43,607 nt of DNA from Candidatus Krumholzibacteriota bacterium. GTDB lineage: Bacteria; Krumholzibacteriota; Krumholzibacteriia; LZORAL124-64-63. The notes beneath the pieces are model-generated. The model ran no database searches, was not told the origin of the DNA, and saw only the letters and a program-made list of their open reading frames with translations. The position numbers and the translations under genes were made by a program. Shown piece by piece: positions 15,167 to 24,310 of the stretch. The stretch spans positions 1 to 43,607 of the forward strand of contig JAJRZA010000084.1 of the NCBI GenBank assembly GCA_024275485.1, given 5' to 3'. How positions within the stretch are numbered: position 1 is the stretch's first letter; the number at the start of each line of letters is the position of its first letter.

Positions 15167-17512
15167 GTGAAGGGATGTTTATTTTTGTTATTGACGCTTC
15201 TGGCGGGGGCGGTTCCGGCGCAGGAGGTTTCTCTCACCGAGGTTGTCAATCTTCGTGGACAGGTCCTTGAAGAGGTAACCGGTCAACCTGTTGCGGGTGC
15301 CCTGGTGATGGTCACTTTTGACAACCCGGATACCACGGCCCTTTCTGTGACCTGGCAGCAATATCTAGCCCAAATCGGATCCTTAGAAAACCAATTCATC
15401 GATGATGATCGCTTGGTCACCTTTGCCGATTCCACAGGCCATTTTGCCTTCCGCTCATTACCTCCCGGGCAGCTGGTTTTGTCGTTCCCGAATGTCGGCT
15501 ACTCGCCATTGTCCACGCGCTTGGAGATTCGAACCAACGAGTTGAAAGATGCCGTCTTTCGATTGCAGCGCACTCAATACAACGAGTATGAAGTGGTGGT
15601 TTACGGCAAGGGACCCGAGAAGGAGGTTTCCCGACAGTCTCTTTCGTTGTTCGAGGTGGAACGCCTGCCGGGTTTTGGCGGTGACGTGATCAAAAGCCTG
15701 CAGGCCCTGCCCGGTGTGGCGCGGCCAACCATGAACAACCCCGGCGCCATCATAGTGCGTGGCAGTGGCAACTACGATACCCGGTTTTTGCTCGATGGAA
15801 TTGATATTCCTATGCTGTTCCATTTCGGCGGCGTGAAATCCACCTACAATTCACTGAGTCTAGGTGGGGTTGATTTGTATCCAGGTGGTTTTGGCACCCG
15901 ATACGGTGGATGCATCGGTGGTGTTGTGGAACTCACCGGCCGACCTTCCCGGTCGGATCGCTGGCACACGATTTTGGATGCCAGCATGCTCGACGCCAGT
16001 TTCCATACCGAAGGTCCGTTGGGAAATGGTTTTGGCCTTACTCTCAGTGGTCGGCGAAGCTTCATAGGCGAGCTGGCCAACGCTGCACTCAAGAACAACG
16101 ACGATGTCAACCTGGCGGTGGCACCTTATTACTGGGACACCGTGGCCCGTCTGGACCACGGCAGGGGCACTGCCCATGAGTTCTTTTTTACTTTTTTTGC
16201 CGCCAGCGATCGCATGAAGATGATTGTTCCTGAAGCAAGGTCGGGCAGTCCGGAAGTGAGTGAAGCCACCGACACCCTGGAGATGAGCCTGGCCTTTTCC
16301 CGTTTCATTTTTGGCTATGACGCGGAGATCGGCTCGCGTATGCGCAACGAATTGAGAATTGCCGCGGGCCGGGATAAAAGTTCCGTGCATGCCCTGGGCG
16401 AGTTCCGTTTTGATGGAGATGGCCCCATCTACAGTTTACGGGATGACCTGGCCATGGCCTGGCGTCCGGAATTTGTGACCCATCTGGGAGTGGACCTGAT
16501 CTACACGCCCTACGACTACGCGGTCAAGGTCAACGGCTATCCGGAGTCGAGTGCCACCCGCAAGAAATATTCCGATCTGGGCAGTTACGCCAATATCGAA
16601 TACCGCCCCCTGCCGGATGTGCTGCTCAACGTCGGTATTCGTTACGACTACTATCATCATCTGGACGAAGGCATAGCCAGTTTTCGTTCTTCAGCCCGCT
16701 GGAACTATCGGCAAAGCCGTACGATCACCGCTTCGGTCGGCACGTACAATCAGTCGCCGCGGCCCATCGGTCAATCCACGGATCCTGTTTACGGGAACCC
16801 TGATCTGCCGCCAACCCTGGCCCGCCATTCTACCCTGGGCCACGAGTGGCGTTTGGGTGACCGGTTGTCGTTGAAAGTGGAGGCCTACCACAATACCCAG
16901 GATCAGGTTCCTGCATTGGCCGATACCAACAATATCAATTTTCTGGCCGATGCCGAGGCCCGCATGTACGGTCTGGAATTCATGCTGCGGCACGAATCAA
17001 ACGGCGGTTTCTTTGGCTGGATATCCTACAGCCTGGGTCGCAGCCAGCGCCGTTTTGCAAGGGACCCCGGGGACGGATCCGATTGGAATTCTTCGGTTTG
17101 GTCCCTGCACGACATGGATCAGACCCATCACCTGGAAGCAGTGGGCTCATGGGAGCTGGGCAAAAACTGGTCTTTCGGTTCAAGAATTCAATACGTCTCG
17201 GGAGTGCCCGTCACACCGATCCTGGGCTACACCGGAAATCGCTACGAATTCGACGCCGATACTGGGGATTACGTGATAGTTGAAGGAGAGTATCTCTCGG
17301 ATCGCATTTCGCCTTACTTCCGTACCGATCTGCGCATCGATAAAAAGTTCATCCGCGAGAACTCCATCTGGTCGGTGTACCTGGATTTTCAAAATGCCAA
17401 CTACTTCATCTACAACAGCCCCGAGGGCTACACCTACAACTACGATCACTCCAAACGCACCGAATACGGCTGGATCTTTTTTCCCGCTCTGGGCGTTCGG
17501 GTGGAATTCTAG
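15167..17512 (+). CDS. TonB-dependent receptor with carboxypeptidase-regulatory-like N-terminal domain
   Basis: 781 residues from GTG 15167, with GGAGAAG seven bases upstream and a clear signal peptide (KGCLFLLLTLLAGAVPAQ). The frame stays open back to ATG 15011, but a sigma-54 promoter lies between. Domains in order: a CarboxypepD_reg-like beta-sandwich (about 27-120, with LRGQVLEEVTGQPVAGALV), a plug domain (about 145-270, with SLQALPGVARP, IIVRGSGNYDTRFLLDGIDI and DLYPGGFGTRYGG), and a large barrel ending in a strand with GVRVEF and the terminal Phe. It imports a ligand across the outer membrane using TonB energy. No TonB box was clearly identified. This type (no siderophore signature) often handles polymers or peptides. 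The ribosome binding site of the next gene overlaps its stop (TAGGAGG). Confidence 0.93.
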   Translation: MKGCLFLLLTLLAGAVPAQEVSLTEVVNLRGQVLEEVTGQPVAGALVMVTFDNPDTTALSVTWQQYLAQIGSLENQFIDDDRLVTFADSTGHFAFRSLPPGQLVLSFPNVGYSPLSTRLEIRTNELKDAVFRLQRTQYNEYEVVVYGKGPEKEVSRQSLSLFEVERLPGFGGDVIKSLQALPGVARPTMNNPGAIIVRGSGNYDTRFLLDGIDIPMLFHFGGVKSTYNSLSLGGVDLYPGGFGTRYGGCIGGVVELTGRPSRSDRWHTILDASMLDASFHTEGPLGNGFGLTLSGRRSFIGELANAALKNNDDVNLAVAPYYWDTVARLDHGRGTAHEFFFTFFAASDRMKMIVPEARSGSPEVSEATDTLEMSLAFSRFIFGYDAEIGSRMRNELRIAAGRDKSSVHALGEFRFDGDGPIYSLRDDLAMAWRPEFVTHLGVDLIYTPYDYAVKVNGYPESSATRKKYSDLGSYANIEYRPLPDVLLNVGIRYDYYHHLDEGIASFRSSARWNYRQSRTITASVGTYNQSPRPIGQSTDPVYGNPDLPPTLARHSTLGHEWRLGDRLSLKVEAYHNTQDQVPALADTNNINFLADAEARMYGLEFMLRHESNGGFFGWISYSLGRSQRRFARDPGDGSDWNSSVWSLHDMDQTHHLEAVGSWELGKNWSFGSRIQYVSGVPVTPILGYTGNRYEFDADTGDYVIVEGEYLSDRISPYFRTDLRIDKKFIRENSIWSVYLDFQNANYFIYNSPEGYTYNYDHSKRTEYGWIFFPALGVRVEF

Positions 17513-17522
17513 GAGGCTTGAT

Positions 17523-18680
17523 TTGAAATCATATCTAGTTGCCGTCCTGTTGATGCTCACTGTTGCCGGTGTGACCGGTTGTGGTGAAGGTTTTCCAGAC
17601 GAAGAAATGCACTTTGGAATCGCAAACAAAACCCGTCCCTATGCAGTGATTGTCGAACCGCCGGAAGCCGCACCCGGTGATACGGTTATGGTGACCCTGA
17701 TGGCCCAAACCCCTGATCCGGATGAGTTGGATATCACTTGGCGCGTGGCCCAGGATTTCGATCGCGGGTTGTACGAAACCGATGGTGTGGAACGAAACTT
17801 TCTGGCCCTGAGCCCACCCTTTCCCATCACCGACGAGGATGGTTTTCTGACCCAGAGTTTCCAGTGGGTGGTTCCCGATTCGGCTCTGTTGATCTCATCG
17901 GCCCTGCCGGAAGTTCTGGATGACCCGGTGATGGTGGTTTTGGCCGAAGAGCTTATCGGACCCGCTGCCGGATCGCCCCCCACCAAGACGGCTGTTGATG
18001 CCTGGCTGAAGGAATTGACTCCCCAGCAGGTGGCCGGCATGAACCCCCAGGAGCAAATGGCAACGTTCGCCCTGGCCGACCGGTTTGCCTGTCAGGTTCG
18101 GTTTCGTGCCTCGTTGCAATCGGGTCTGATGGTGGATGTCACCCGCAATCTTGCCATTCGCCATACCGGACGCCTTGGTGGCCTCAACACCAACCACAAC
18201 GCCCAGGTTTACAGTTTTGGAGTGGTAGCGATTGAAAAGGAAGACGCCACCACAGAGGATCTCAACAATGCGGATATTTCCCAAACCTGGTATCCCTTCA
18301 TCCAAGGTACGGTTCGGGTGGCGGATCGGGTCAGCATTCCCCGGTATGAAAGGTGGACCTATTATCTGGTGGTGGATTTTTATCACGAGCAGTATACGTC
18401 GCCCTTTGACCCGGAACTGCTTTTGTCCGAGCAGGGAAGCTATCGGTGGTATTACTATCGGCAGGACGACCCTGCCTCGGATCACCAGTTCTTTGCCACC
18501 GAAGACGGCGATGATGCCGAAATGTGGAACCTGAGCCGAGAGGCGAGAATTATTCCCGGCGGTGCAGGTTCCATTTTCCGGATAGTGGCCGCGGTGCGGG
18601 ACGAACGCAGCGAGTGGATCATGTACCATGCAGTTCCAGGTGGGGCCGTGCAAGAGGGTATTGTCGAATTCTCCCCATAA
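17523..18680 (+). CDS. Lipoprotein encoded with the TonB receptor
   Basis: 385 residues from TTG 17523, six bases after a perfect AGGAGG. This start gives a proper lipoprotein signal (KSYLVAVLLMLTVAGVTGC, Cys20), while the frame is open well upstream inside the receptor gene. The mature part begins with a likely Ig-like or Big-like strand region (PEAAPGDTVMVTLMAQ), has a helical middle (AVDAWLKELTPQQVAGMNPQEQ) and strands to the end. I recognise no family. Its place directly after a TonB receptor suggests a surface or periplasmic partner that binds the receptor's ligand; this is inference from the common receptor-lipoprotein arrangement. Confidence 0.8.
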   Translation: MKSYLVAVLLMLTVAGVTGCGEGFPDEEMHFGIANKTRPYAVIVEPPEAAPGDTVMVTLMAQTPDPDELDITWRVAQDFDRGLYETDGVERNFLALSPPFPITDEDGFLTQSFQWVVPDSALLISSALPEVLDDPVMVVLAEELIGPAAGSPPTKTAVDAWLKELTPQQVAGMNPQEQMATFALADRFACQVRFRASLQSGLMVDVTRNLAIRHTGRLGGLNTNHNAQVYSFGVVAIEKEDATTEDLNNADISQTWYPFIQGTVRVADRVSIPRYERWTYYLVVDFYHEQYTSPFDPELLLSEQGSYRWYYYRQDDPASDHQFFATEDGDDAEMWNLSREARIIPGGAGSIFRIVAAVRDERSEWIMYHAVPGGAVQEGIVEFSP

Positions 18681-18756
18681 TGGTAATATGCACGCAATGT
18701 TAAACTTTACAACCTCCTCCAACCCTGACGAGGTATCTGAATTGATCAAGGTTGCC

Positions 18757-20793
18757 ATGCAACTCCTGCGGCCGTTAACCCTGGTAACGGCTTTTTCCCT
18801 GCTCTTGCTCTTGACCGCACTTGCCTTCGCCGACACCCCACCTGGCGATTTACCCACCCCGGATGTCTTCAGCCGCCTGGCCGATGCAGGCACTACCGAC
18901 GACCATCCGGATGCTGACCATGTCATCGTCCTGACCACGGCCGTGAACAAGGTCAAACCCAGCGGAGTCACCTACGTCGACGGCTACGACTTGGTGAAGG
19001 TCTTGACACCCGCAGGCTGTCGCAACCAGAGCGTGTTGAGTTGGCGCTTCGACCCCCAAAGCAGTTATGTCGAGGTTCGAGAGGTGACCATCCTCCGTGA
19101 TGGTGAACGCCTGCCCGTGGATGCAGCCCGGGTACACGATCTTCCTGCACCCCAGGCGGCCATCTACTGGCGTGACCGCATTTTGACCCTGCAATTGCCT
19201 CGTCTGGAAGTGGGCGATGGTATCGAGGTGATCACCTTCCGTAAGGGTTTCACCTACGCCTTGCTGGCTGAAGGCCAGGCAGGTGCCACCGGTTCCGACG
19301 CCCCGGATGACGACCGCTACATTCCTCCCATGCCAGGAGAGTATTTCGACATCGTCCTCTTTTCCGAAAACGCACCCATCATCGAAAAACGCTACGTACT
19401 TCGCCTTCCCGCCGACAAACGCCTGCACGCCGAAGTCTACAACGGCGCCCTCTACAGCAGCGTGACCTATGATGACGAAATCACCGAGTATGCCTGGTGG
19501 GGGCTCGATCTTCCCGCCCGGTTGCATGAAGCCAGCCAGCCGTCAGCCAGCGATTTTGTGCCCAAGGTTGTCCTGGCCACCGCACAGAGTTGGGAAGCAA
19601 AAAGCCGTTGGTTCTTCGATGTTAATCGCGACCAGTTTGAGGTCACTCCGGCCATCCAGGAAAAAGTGGACGAGATCCTGAAGGATGCCGGCCTGACCAA
19701 TGCAGATGAAGAACGCAAAGCCAAAGCCCTGCTTCATTGGGTAGCCCAAAACATCCGTTATTCAGGCCAAACAATGGGTGAAGGCGAAGGGTTCACCTTG
19801 CACTCGGCCAGCATGATTTTTGACCAGCGCAGTGGTGTGTGCAAAGACATTGCCGGCATGCTGGTGGCCATGATGCGCGCCGCGGACATGGATAGTTACG
19901 CCGCCATGACCATGGCCGGCAGCCGCATCGACGCCGTGCCTGCCGACCAATTCAATCACTGTGTAACAGCACTTCGCCTGGAGGACGGAACCTTCCGCAT
20001 GTACGATCCAACCTGGGTGCCCTACAACAACGACATATGGTCGCTGTTGGAAACCGAACAACACTTTCTGGTGGGGACACCCGAAGGCGAGTCCTTAAGC
20101 CGCATCCGTTACAGTGCTCCTCGGGAATCCCCACTGAAAGTTATCCATGAAGCCACACTTGATGATGAAGGAACCCTCAGCGGAGTCGTCAGATTTCAGG
20201 GTTCAGGGGCTCTTGATGGCCGTTTGCGACGCATTGTCTCAGGTACTCGAATTGGTGAGATCGACCTCCGTTTTGCGCGGCTCCTGTCTGTTTTGAGCAA
20301 CCGGGTAGAAGATGTAGTGGTCCAACATCACAACCCTGCGGACTTCAGCAAGGATATGTGGATCAAGTTCAGTTACCGCATCCCGGGTTTTGCCCTGCAC
20401 CTGGACGGAGGATTGGAATTCGCCAGCCCTGCCATGAAAATTGTTCTCAGTGATGGTAGTCTTTTTCGCGCTGGAGCCTCCCAGTGGCCCGAGAAACGTG
20501 AGACGGACATCCTTCTTTACTACACCCAACAGGTTGAACTCAACGAAACCATCCGGCTGCCCAGGGGGATGAAGCTGGAGGACGTCGATACACCGGATGA
20601 GGTGGATGAAACCTATGCCGGTTTTTCGGGATCATTGACACAAGACGGTCGGGACCTTGCGATCAGCAGCCAAACGGAAGTCCGGCGCCGACAAATTCCT
20701 CCTGAAGGATATGACGGCTTCCGCAAAGCAATGATCGCGGCCCAGGAGTGGGGCAACATGACCATCCGCGTGGCGAAGGAGGGCAAAAAATGA
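18757..20793 (+). CDS. DUF3857 / transglutaminase-like secreted protein, active-site triad intact
   Basis: 678 residues from ATG 18757, which begins a clean signal peptide (MQLLRPLTLVTAF ... ALAFAD). ATGs at 18691 and 18697 are in frame but add a non-signal leader. A DUF3857 domain (about 50-280) precedes a transglutaminase/protease-like domain in which Cys362 (SGVCKD), His401 (FNHCVT) and Asp417 (YDPTW) form the expected triad; a C-terminal DUF2569-like or beta domain follows. Family members are periplasmic or surface proteins, thought to be cysteine peptidases or cross-linking enzymes; the substrate is unknown. It follows the lipoprotein by 76 bases and overlaps the next gene by ATGA, so it belongs to the receptor operon or starts a sub-operon. 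Confidence 0.85.
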   Translation: MQLLRPLTLVTAFSLLLLLTALAFADTPPGDLPTPDVFSRLADAGTTDDHPDADHVIVLTTAVNKVKPSGVTYVDGYDLVKVLTPAGCRNQSVLSWRFDPQSSYVEVREVTILRDGERLPVDAARVHDLPAPQAAIYWRDRILTLQLPRLEVGDGIEVITFRKGFTYALLAEGQAGATGSDAPDDDRYIPPMPGEYFDIVLFSENAPIIEKRYVLRLPADKRLHAEVYNGALYSSVTYDDEITEYAWWGLDLPARLHEASQPSASDFVPKVVLATAQSWEAKSRWFFDVNRDQFEVTPAIQEKVDEILKDAGLTNADEERKAKALLHWVAQNIRYSGQTMGEGEGFTLHSASMIFDQRSGVCKDIAGMLVAMMRAADMDSYAAMTMAGSRIDAVPADQFNHCVTALRLEDGTFRMYDPTWVPYNNDIWSLLETEQHFLVGTPEGESLSRIRYSAPRESPLKVIHEATLDDEGTLSGVVRFQGSGALDGRLRRIVSGTRIGEIDLRFARLLSVLSNRVEDVVVQHHNPADFSKDMWIKFSYRIPGFALHLDGGLEFASPAMKIVLSDGSLFRAGASQWPEKRETDILLYYTQQVELNETIRLPRGMKLEDVDTPDEVDETYAGFSGSLTQDGRDLAISSQTEVRRRQIPPEGYDGFRKAMIAAQEWGNMTIRVAKEGKK

Positions 20794-22712
20794 AGCGCTT
20801 TATCCAAACCGCCATGGCTCTTGTTCTTGTCTTGTTACCCGGTGCCCTGATGGCAACTGGTGATAATGATAATGGCCTCGGCCAATCAGCGGGGTATGAT
20901 TTGGACGCCCTGTGGGCCCAGGCACAATCGCATTATGATTTGGAGGAGGAAGACGCGATTCTATTGCTGGAAAGCAAGCAGGTAACCTTCACCCAGACCG
21001 GTGACATAACAACCCGCGTTCACCGTGTAGCTTGGGTTGGAACATCGGTGGGAATCCGCGGCTATGCCGACTTGCGGATCCCCTGGAACACCGCCTCATC
21101 CACTCTTGAAGTTGAAATTCTGCGCACCTGGCGTGAAGGTCGCTGGTGGCCTGATGAGGAAAAGATCAGCGACACCGCAGTGGTTCATACCTTGCCGCAC
21201 GCCCTGGACCGAGCCGATGATTACACTACCATGCGTGAGACCATGCTGCTGCACGATGGAGTGGAGTTGGGCTGTATCATGGAAACAGCCTATTCCATCA
21301 CCGAGCGAAATGTCCCTGCCCGTGGCGGGATTTTTATTCTTCCCCGGAATGATCCTGCAGTGTTGACCGAGTTGAAGGTGATCGCTCCATCCACTTTGGA
21401 TATCAGACACGAGGAGTTGAACGGAGTTGCAGCACCAACGGTGCTCGATGAGAGCAACCTCACCACCCGGCTGTGGAAAAGGGAAAACACAAACGCCCTC
21501 AAAAGACCCGTTACATCCAGTCCCGAAGCCTATGAGCCTGCAGTGGTTTGGTCATCCTGGGAAAACTGGGGAAAACTTGCCGACCACTGGCTGGCTTCAA
21601 TCAACGATGCTGCCACCATCGACCCTGGCCTGGTTGAATCTCTCCATGAGAGACTTTATCCAACCATGAGCCAGTGGGAAAAAATCGCAGTTGTCGGAGA
21701 TTATCTGAACGAGATGGTCCGCCGGGTGCACTACGATGATCGATTTTGGCGATTTGTACCACGGTCCGCTGCGCAAACAATGTCCACCGCCTACGGCCAT
21801 GATTTGGACCGGGCTGTATTGGCCATGGCTCTTTTGAAGGAGACCGGATTCAACGTTGAACCGAAATTTGTTGGTGAAGGGGTTTTTCTGGCCTCCCCTG
21901 AAATCCCAAGGCTTCAGGACATGGGCCGAATATTGGTTCGGGTCCCTCAGATCATGGAAGGTTACCTGAACCCGGCTACAGGCAAGGTTGTCGGCCCTGA
22001 TGAAGCCTATGGCCATCCCTTTCTTGATATTGCTTCGATGTATCTCAGCGAGCCCCATCCTCGGCATCTGCCCCATGGGGAAATTGGTTTTAAGGTGGCC
22101 ATATCCCTGGAACCTGGATCCGATGGCGTCTGGATGGGTTCGGGTAACTTTCGAGGAGCGACAGTCCTGAGTCCGTTCAGCCAGGTTGTTGCAGACGATG
22201 ATCTGAGATCAGGGTTCTTGGCAAAACTCGTCGGTTCGGTTATCTCGGGAGTTGAAGTCACCGGTGCCAATCCCATCAGGATTGACCCTGACCTGGTGGA
22301 GATTGGTTTCGATATCAAGATCAGCGAATCCGATGACGATGCTGCCGAGACCATGAAGTTTCAGGTGGGAGCGCCCGCCGGTGGAATCTCCTCCAAACTT
22401 CCCGGTGATGTTCACCTCTATGAACCAACACGCTCCACACCCGTCATGGGGCTTGAAGGACTGGTCCAGGTGGTAACCGTAAGGATAATGGTGGATCCGG
22501 AAGATGTTCTCCATCGTCCTGAACCGAAATCCATACAAAACAAGGCAGGGTCGTTTGAATTGGAGGTGTTGGAAGAAGATGGTTGGCTCACGCTGATTCG
22601 AACGGTGACTCTTGCCCGCCAAAATGCATTCCCGCCAGGGGACTGGCCTGATTTGAGGGCGCTTCTGCTTGAAGAAACCGACCCAGTGAACGGTACGATT
22701 TGGTTGAAGTAA
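20790..22712 (+). CDS. DUF3857 / transglutaminase-like secreted protein, catalytic Cys lost
   Basis: 640 residues. ATG 20790 overlaps the stop of the previous gene. The signal peptide is MKRFIQTAMALVLVLLPGAL. It has the same layout as its upstream neighbour, with a DUF3857 part with strands such as VHRVAWVGTSVGIRGYADL followed by a transglutaminase-fold part. In that fold the helix GHDLDRAVLAMALLKETGF aligns with GVCKDIAGMLVAMMRAADM of the neighbour, so Asp338 stands where the nucleophilic Cys should be. No NHC or YDP motif is found either. It should be catalytically dead and may bind or present the same substrate, as an active/inactive pair. A terminator follows at 22730. Confidence 0.8.
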   Translation: MKRFIQTAMALVLVLLPGALMATGDNDNGLGQSAGYDLDALWAQAQSHYDLEEEDAILLLESKQVTFTQTGDITTRVHRVAWVGTSVGIRGYADLRIPWNTASSTLEVEILRTWREGRWWPDEEKISDTAVVHTLPHALDRADDYTTMRETMLLHDGVELGCIMETAYSITERNVPARGGIFILPRNDPAVLTELKVIAPSTLDIRHEELNGVAAPTVLDESNLTTRLWKRENTNALKRPVTSSPEAYEPAVVWSSWENWGKLADHWLASINDAATIDPGLVESLHERLYPTMSQWEKIAVVGDYLNEMVRRVHYDDRFWRFVPRSAAQTMSTAYGHDLDRAVLAMALLKETGFNVEPKFVGEGVFLASPEIPRLQDMGRILVRVPQIMEGYLNPATGKVVGPDEAYGHPFLDIASMYLSEPHPRHLPHGEIGFKVAISLEPGSDGVWMGSGNFRGATVLSPFSQVVADDDLRSGFLAKLVGSVISGVEVTGANPIRIDPDLVEIGFDIKISESDDDAAETMKFQVGAPAGGISSKLPGDVHLYEPTRSTPVMGLEGLVQVVTVRIMVDPEDVLHRPEPKSIQNKAGSFELEVLEEDGWLTLIRTVTLARQNAFPPGDWPDLRALLLEETDPVNGTIWLK

Positions 22713-22729
22713 ATCCACATCAATATGAT

Positions 22730-22757
22730 GGCCCAGGGTCAATGACCGGGGCCTTTT
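22730..22757 (+). terminator. Intrinsic terminator of the receptor operon
   Basis: GGCCC...GGGCC with an inner GGTC/GACC stem (22730-22753), followed by TTTTC. It lies between convergent genes. Confidence 0.75.
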
Positions 22758-22810
22758 CTCGTCAAACCAAAATTGGTAATTGCCACATTGGCCCCGATTT
22801 CAGGGGGCGG

Positions 22811-24109
22811 TTAGTAATGCCACTGCAAGTAAACAGTCTGGAAATTGCTGCCACCCTTGATGCGGCCAAAGTGCTGAACACTCTCAAATATGGCTGACCT
22901 GTGATGGATGCCATAACCCAGCCACCAGTGCTTCATATCCTTGCCGCCGGTAATATCACCTATGTTGATGTCAGCTGAAAAATCCAGAAAATTGAGCATC
23001 TTGCTGGGCTTGTAGCCTTTTTTGCCCAACTGGGTTTCTTCCACATAGGGAATTGAATTGACGTAGGAGACACCTTCGGCGGCACCAACTCTTAACCGTA
23101 TCGGCAGGGGAATGGTGTAGTACATTTTGATGTTGGCCACGACTTCCTGGGCATTGTCCTGAACCGAAGACTTCCAATGCCAGACCAATCCACCGGTGGC
23201 GAACATGTGAATCGGCAGACCTAACAACCGGTCGGTCAATGGATAGCCGTAAAAAACCGAAGTCAGTTGATTGTTGAATTCATCCTTGGCCGCCTGACCA
23301 TTAAAAATATCAGACAGAGAGGACGGAGTCGCCCAGCCATGAGCCACGCGCCAATAGGCCGTATTATCAACCACCGGTTTGAGATCCTCAGTGCGTCCAT
23401 TGGACAGACCCAAACCCAATTGGATTTCACTCAAACCATCTTTGTTCACCAAAGGAGACTCTCGGACCTGTTGGTCCAAAAGGGTGAATTTGGCAGAGCC
23501 GTAGGCGTACAAGCTGCTCACAAAATGGTAGGTCCCCTGGAATCCAACAGAGAGATCGGCTCCGGCGGCAATATTCTCCCGGTCCAACCCAAAGTAGTAC
23601 GAGTTGTATTGGCGATTTTTGATTTTGAGCTCCGCATAGGGATAGAACAGGAATCGTCTGCTTTTCCAGGAGGCACCGTAACGAATGTTGGCCAGGCCAT
23701 TGCCTTCAAAATCAGTCATCAATTCTAAATCCAAATGGGTCGGGCCGAAGACTGTGTAGCGTGCTTGCACGCCAAAATCAATGGTGTCGCCCTGGTAGTC
23801 GTTTTGAAATTCCTCAGGGATGTCGAAAAAGTGCAACCGACCGAGAACACTGAGCCGCCAACGGTCTTTTTTATAAAATCGCAACCCACCTTCAGTGCCC
23901 TGAAAATAAACATGATCACCTTCAAACCACATCATGGGGACCATGCTGGCCACTTTGGTTTCATCGGTGGCAAAGGGGATGGTGGCGCCCCTCATGATCA
24001 TGCCCAGGCCCCATTCCCTTTCCTGATAAGTGCGCTCCTCGGCTTGGGCCTGGGGAGTGACCAACAAGACAGCCAGGAGGGTCATGGTCAATCGGGAAAA
24101 TTTTTTCAT
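22811..24109 (-). CDS. MipA/OmpV-family outer-membrane protein
   Basis: 432 residues from ATG 24109; a longer open frame reaches 24319, but the signal peptide MKKFSRLTMTLLAVLLVTPQAQA begins here with AGGTG upstream. Family features: the N-terminal strand RTYQEREWGLGMIMRGATIPF, the first strand pair with MVPMMWFEGDHVYFQGTEGGLRFYK, RYTVFGPTHLDLELM, and a C-terminal strand ending LQWHY. MipA/OmpV proteins are outer-membrane barrels, some of which scaffold peptidoglycan enzymes or act as adhesins. At 432 residues it is longer than the usual 250-280, with extra long loops in the second half. It is monocistronic, ends against the terminator at 22730 and is divergent from the helicase gene. Confidence 0.75.
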   Translation of the reverse strand: MKKFSRLTMTLLAVLLVTPQAQAEERTYQEREWGLGMIMRGATIPFATDETKVASMVPMMWFEGDHVYFQGTEGGLRFYKKDRWRLSVLGRLHFFDIPEEFQNDYQGDTIDFGVQARYTVFGPTHLDLELMTDFEGNGLANIRYGASWKSRRFLFYPYAELKIKNRQYNSYYFGLDRENIAAGADLSVGFQGTYHFVSSLYAYGSAKFTLLDQQVRESPLVNKDGLSEIQLGLGLSNGRTEDLKPVVDNTAYWRVAHGWATPSSLSDIFNGQAAKDEFNNQLTSVFYGYPLTDRLLGLPIHMFATGGLVWHWKSSVQDNAQEVVANIKMYYTIPLPIRLRVGAAEGVSYVNSIPYVEETQLGKKGYKPSKMLNFLDFSADINIGDITGGKDMKHWWLGYGIHHRSAIFESVQHFGRIKGGSNFQTVYLQWHY

Positions 24110-24310
24110 GATGGATGCACCTGCCTGAGAATTTCCAAGGCAGGGTTTGGCGAAAGAAGGAGAGTTCCTTGAATTCAAAATCCAGTATCCGGCCAGTTCT
24201 GGGGCTTTGTCAAGGCTACAAAGGACTGTATTTGTGGCTTTTTTCAGGTTTTGTATTTCATTTGTGGCAGATCCCCGCAATTTTCTTCTTCTCTCAATTC
24301 GGAGTTTCCC

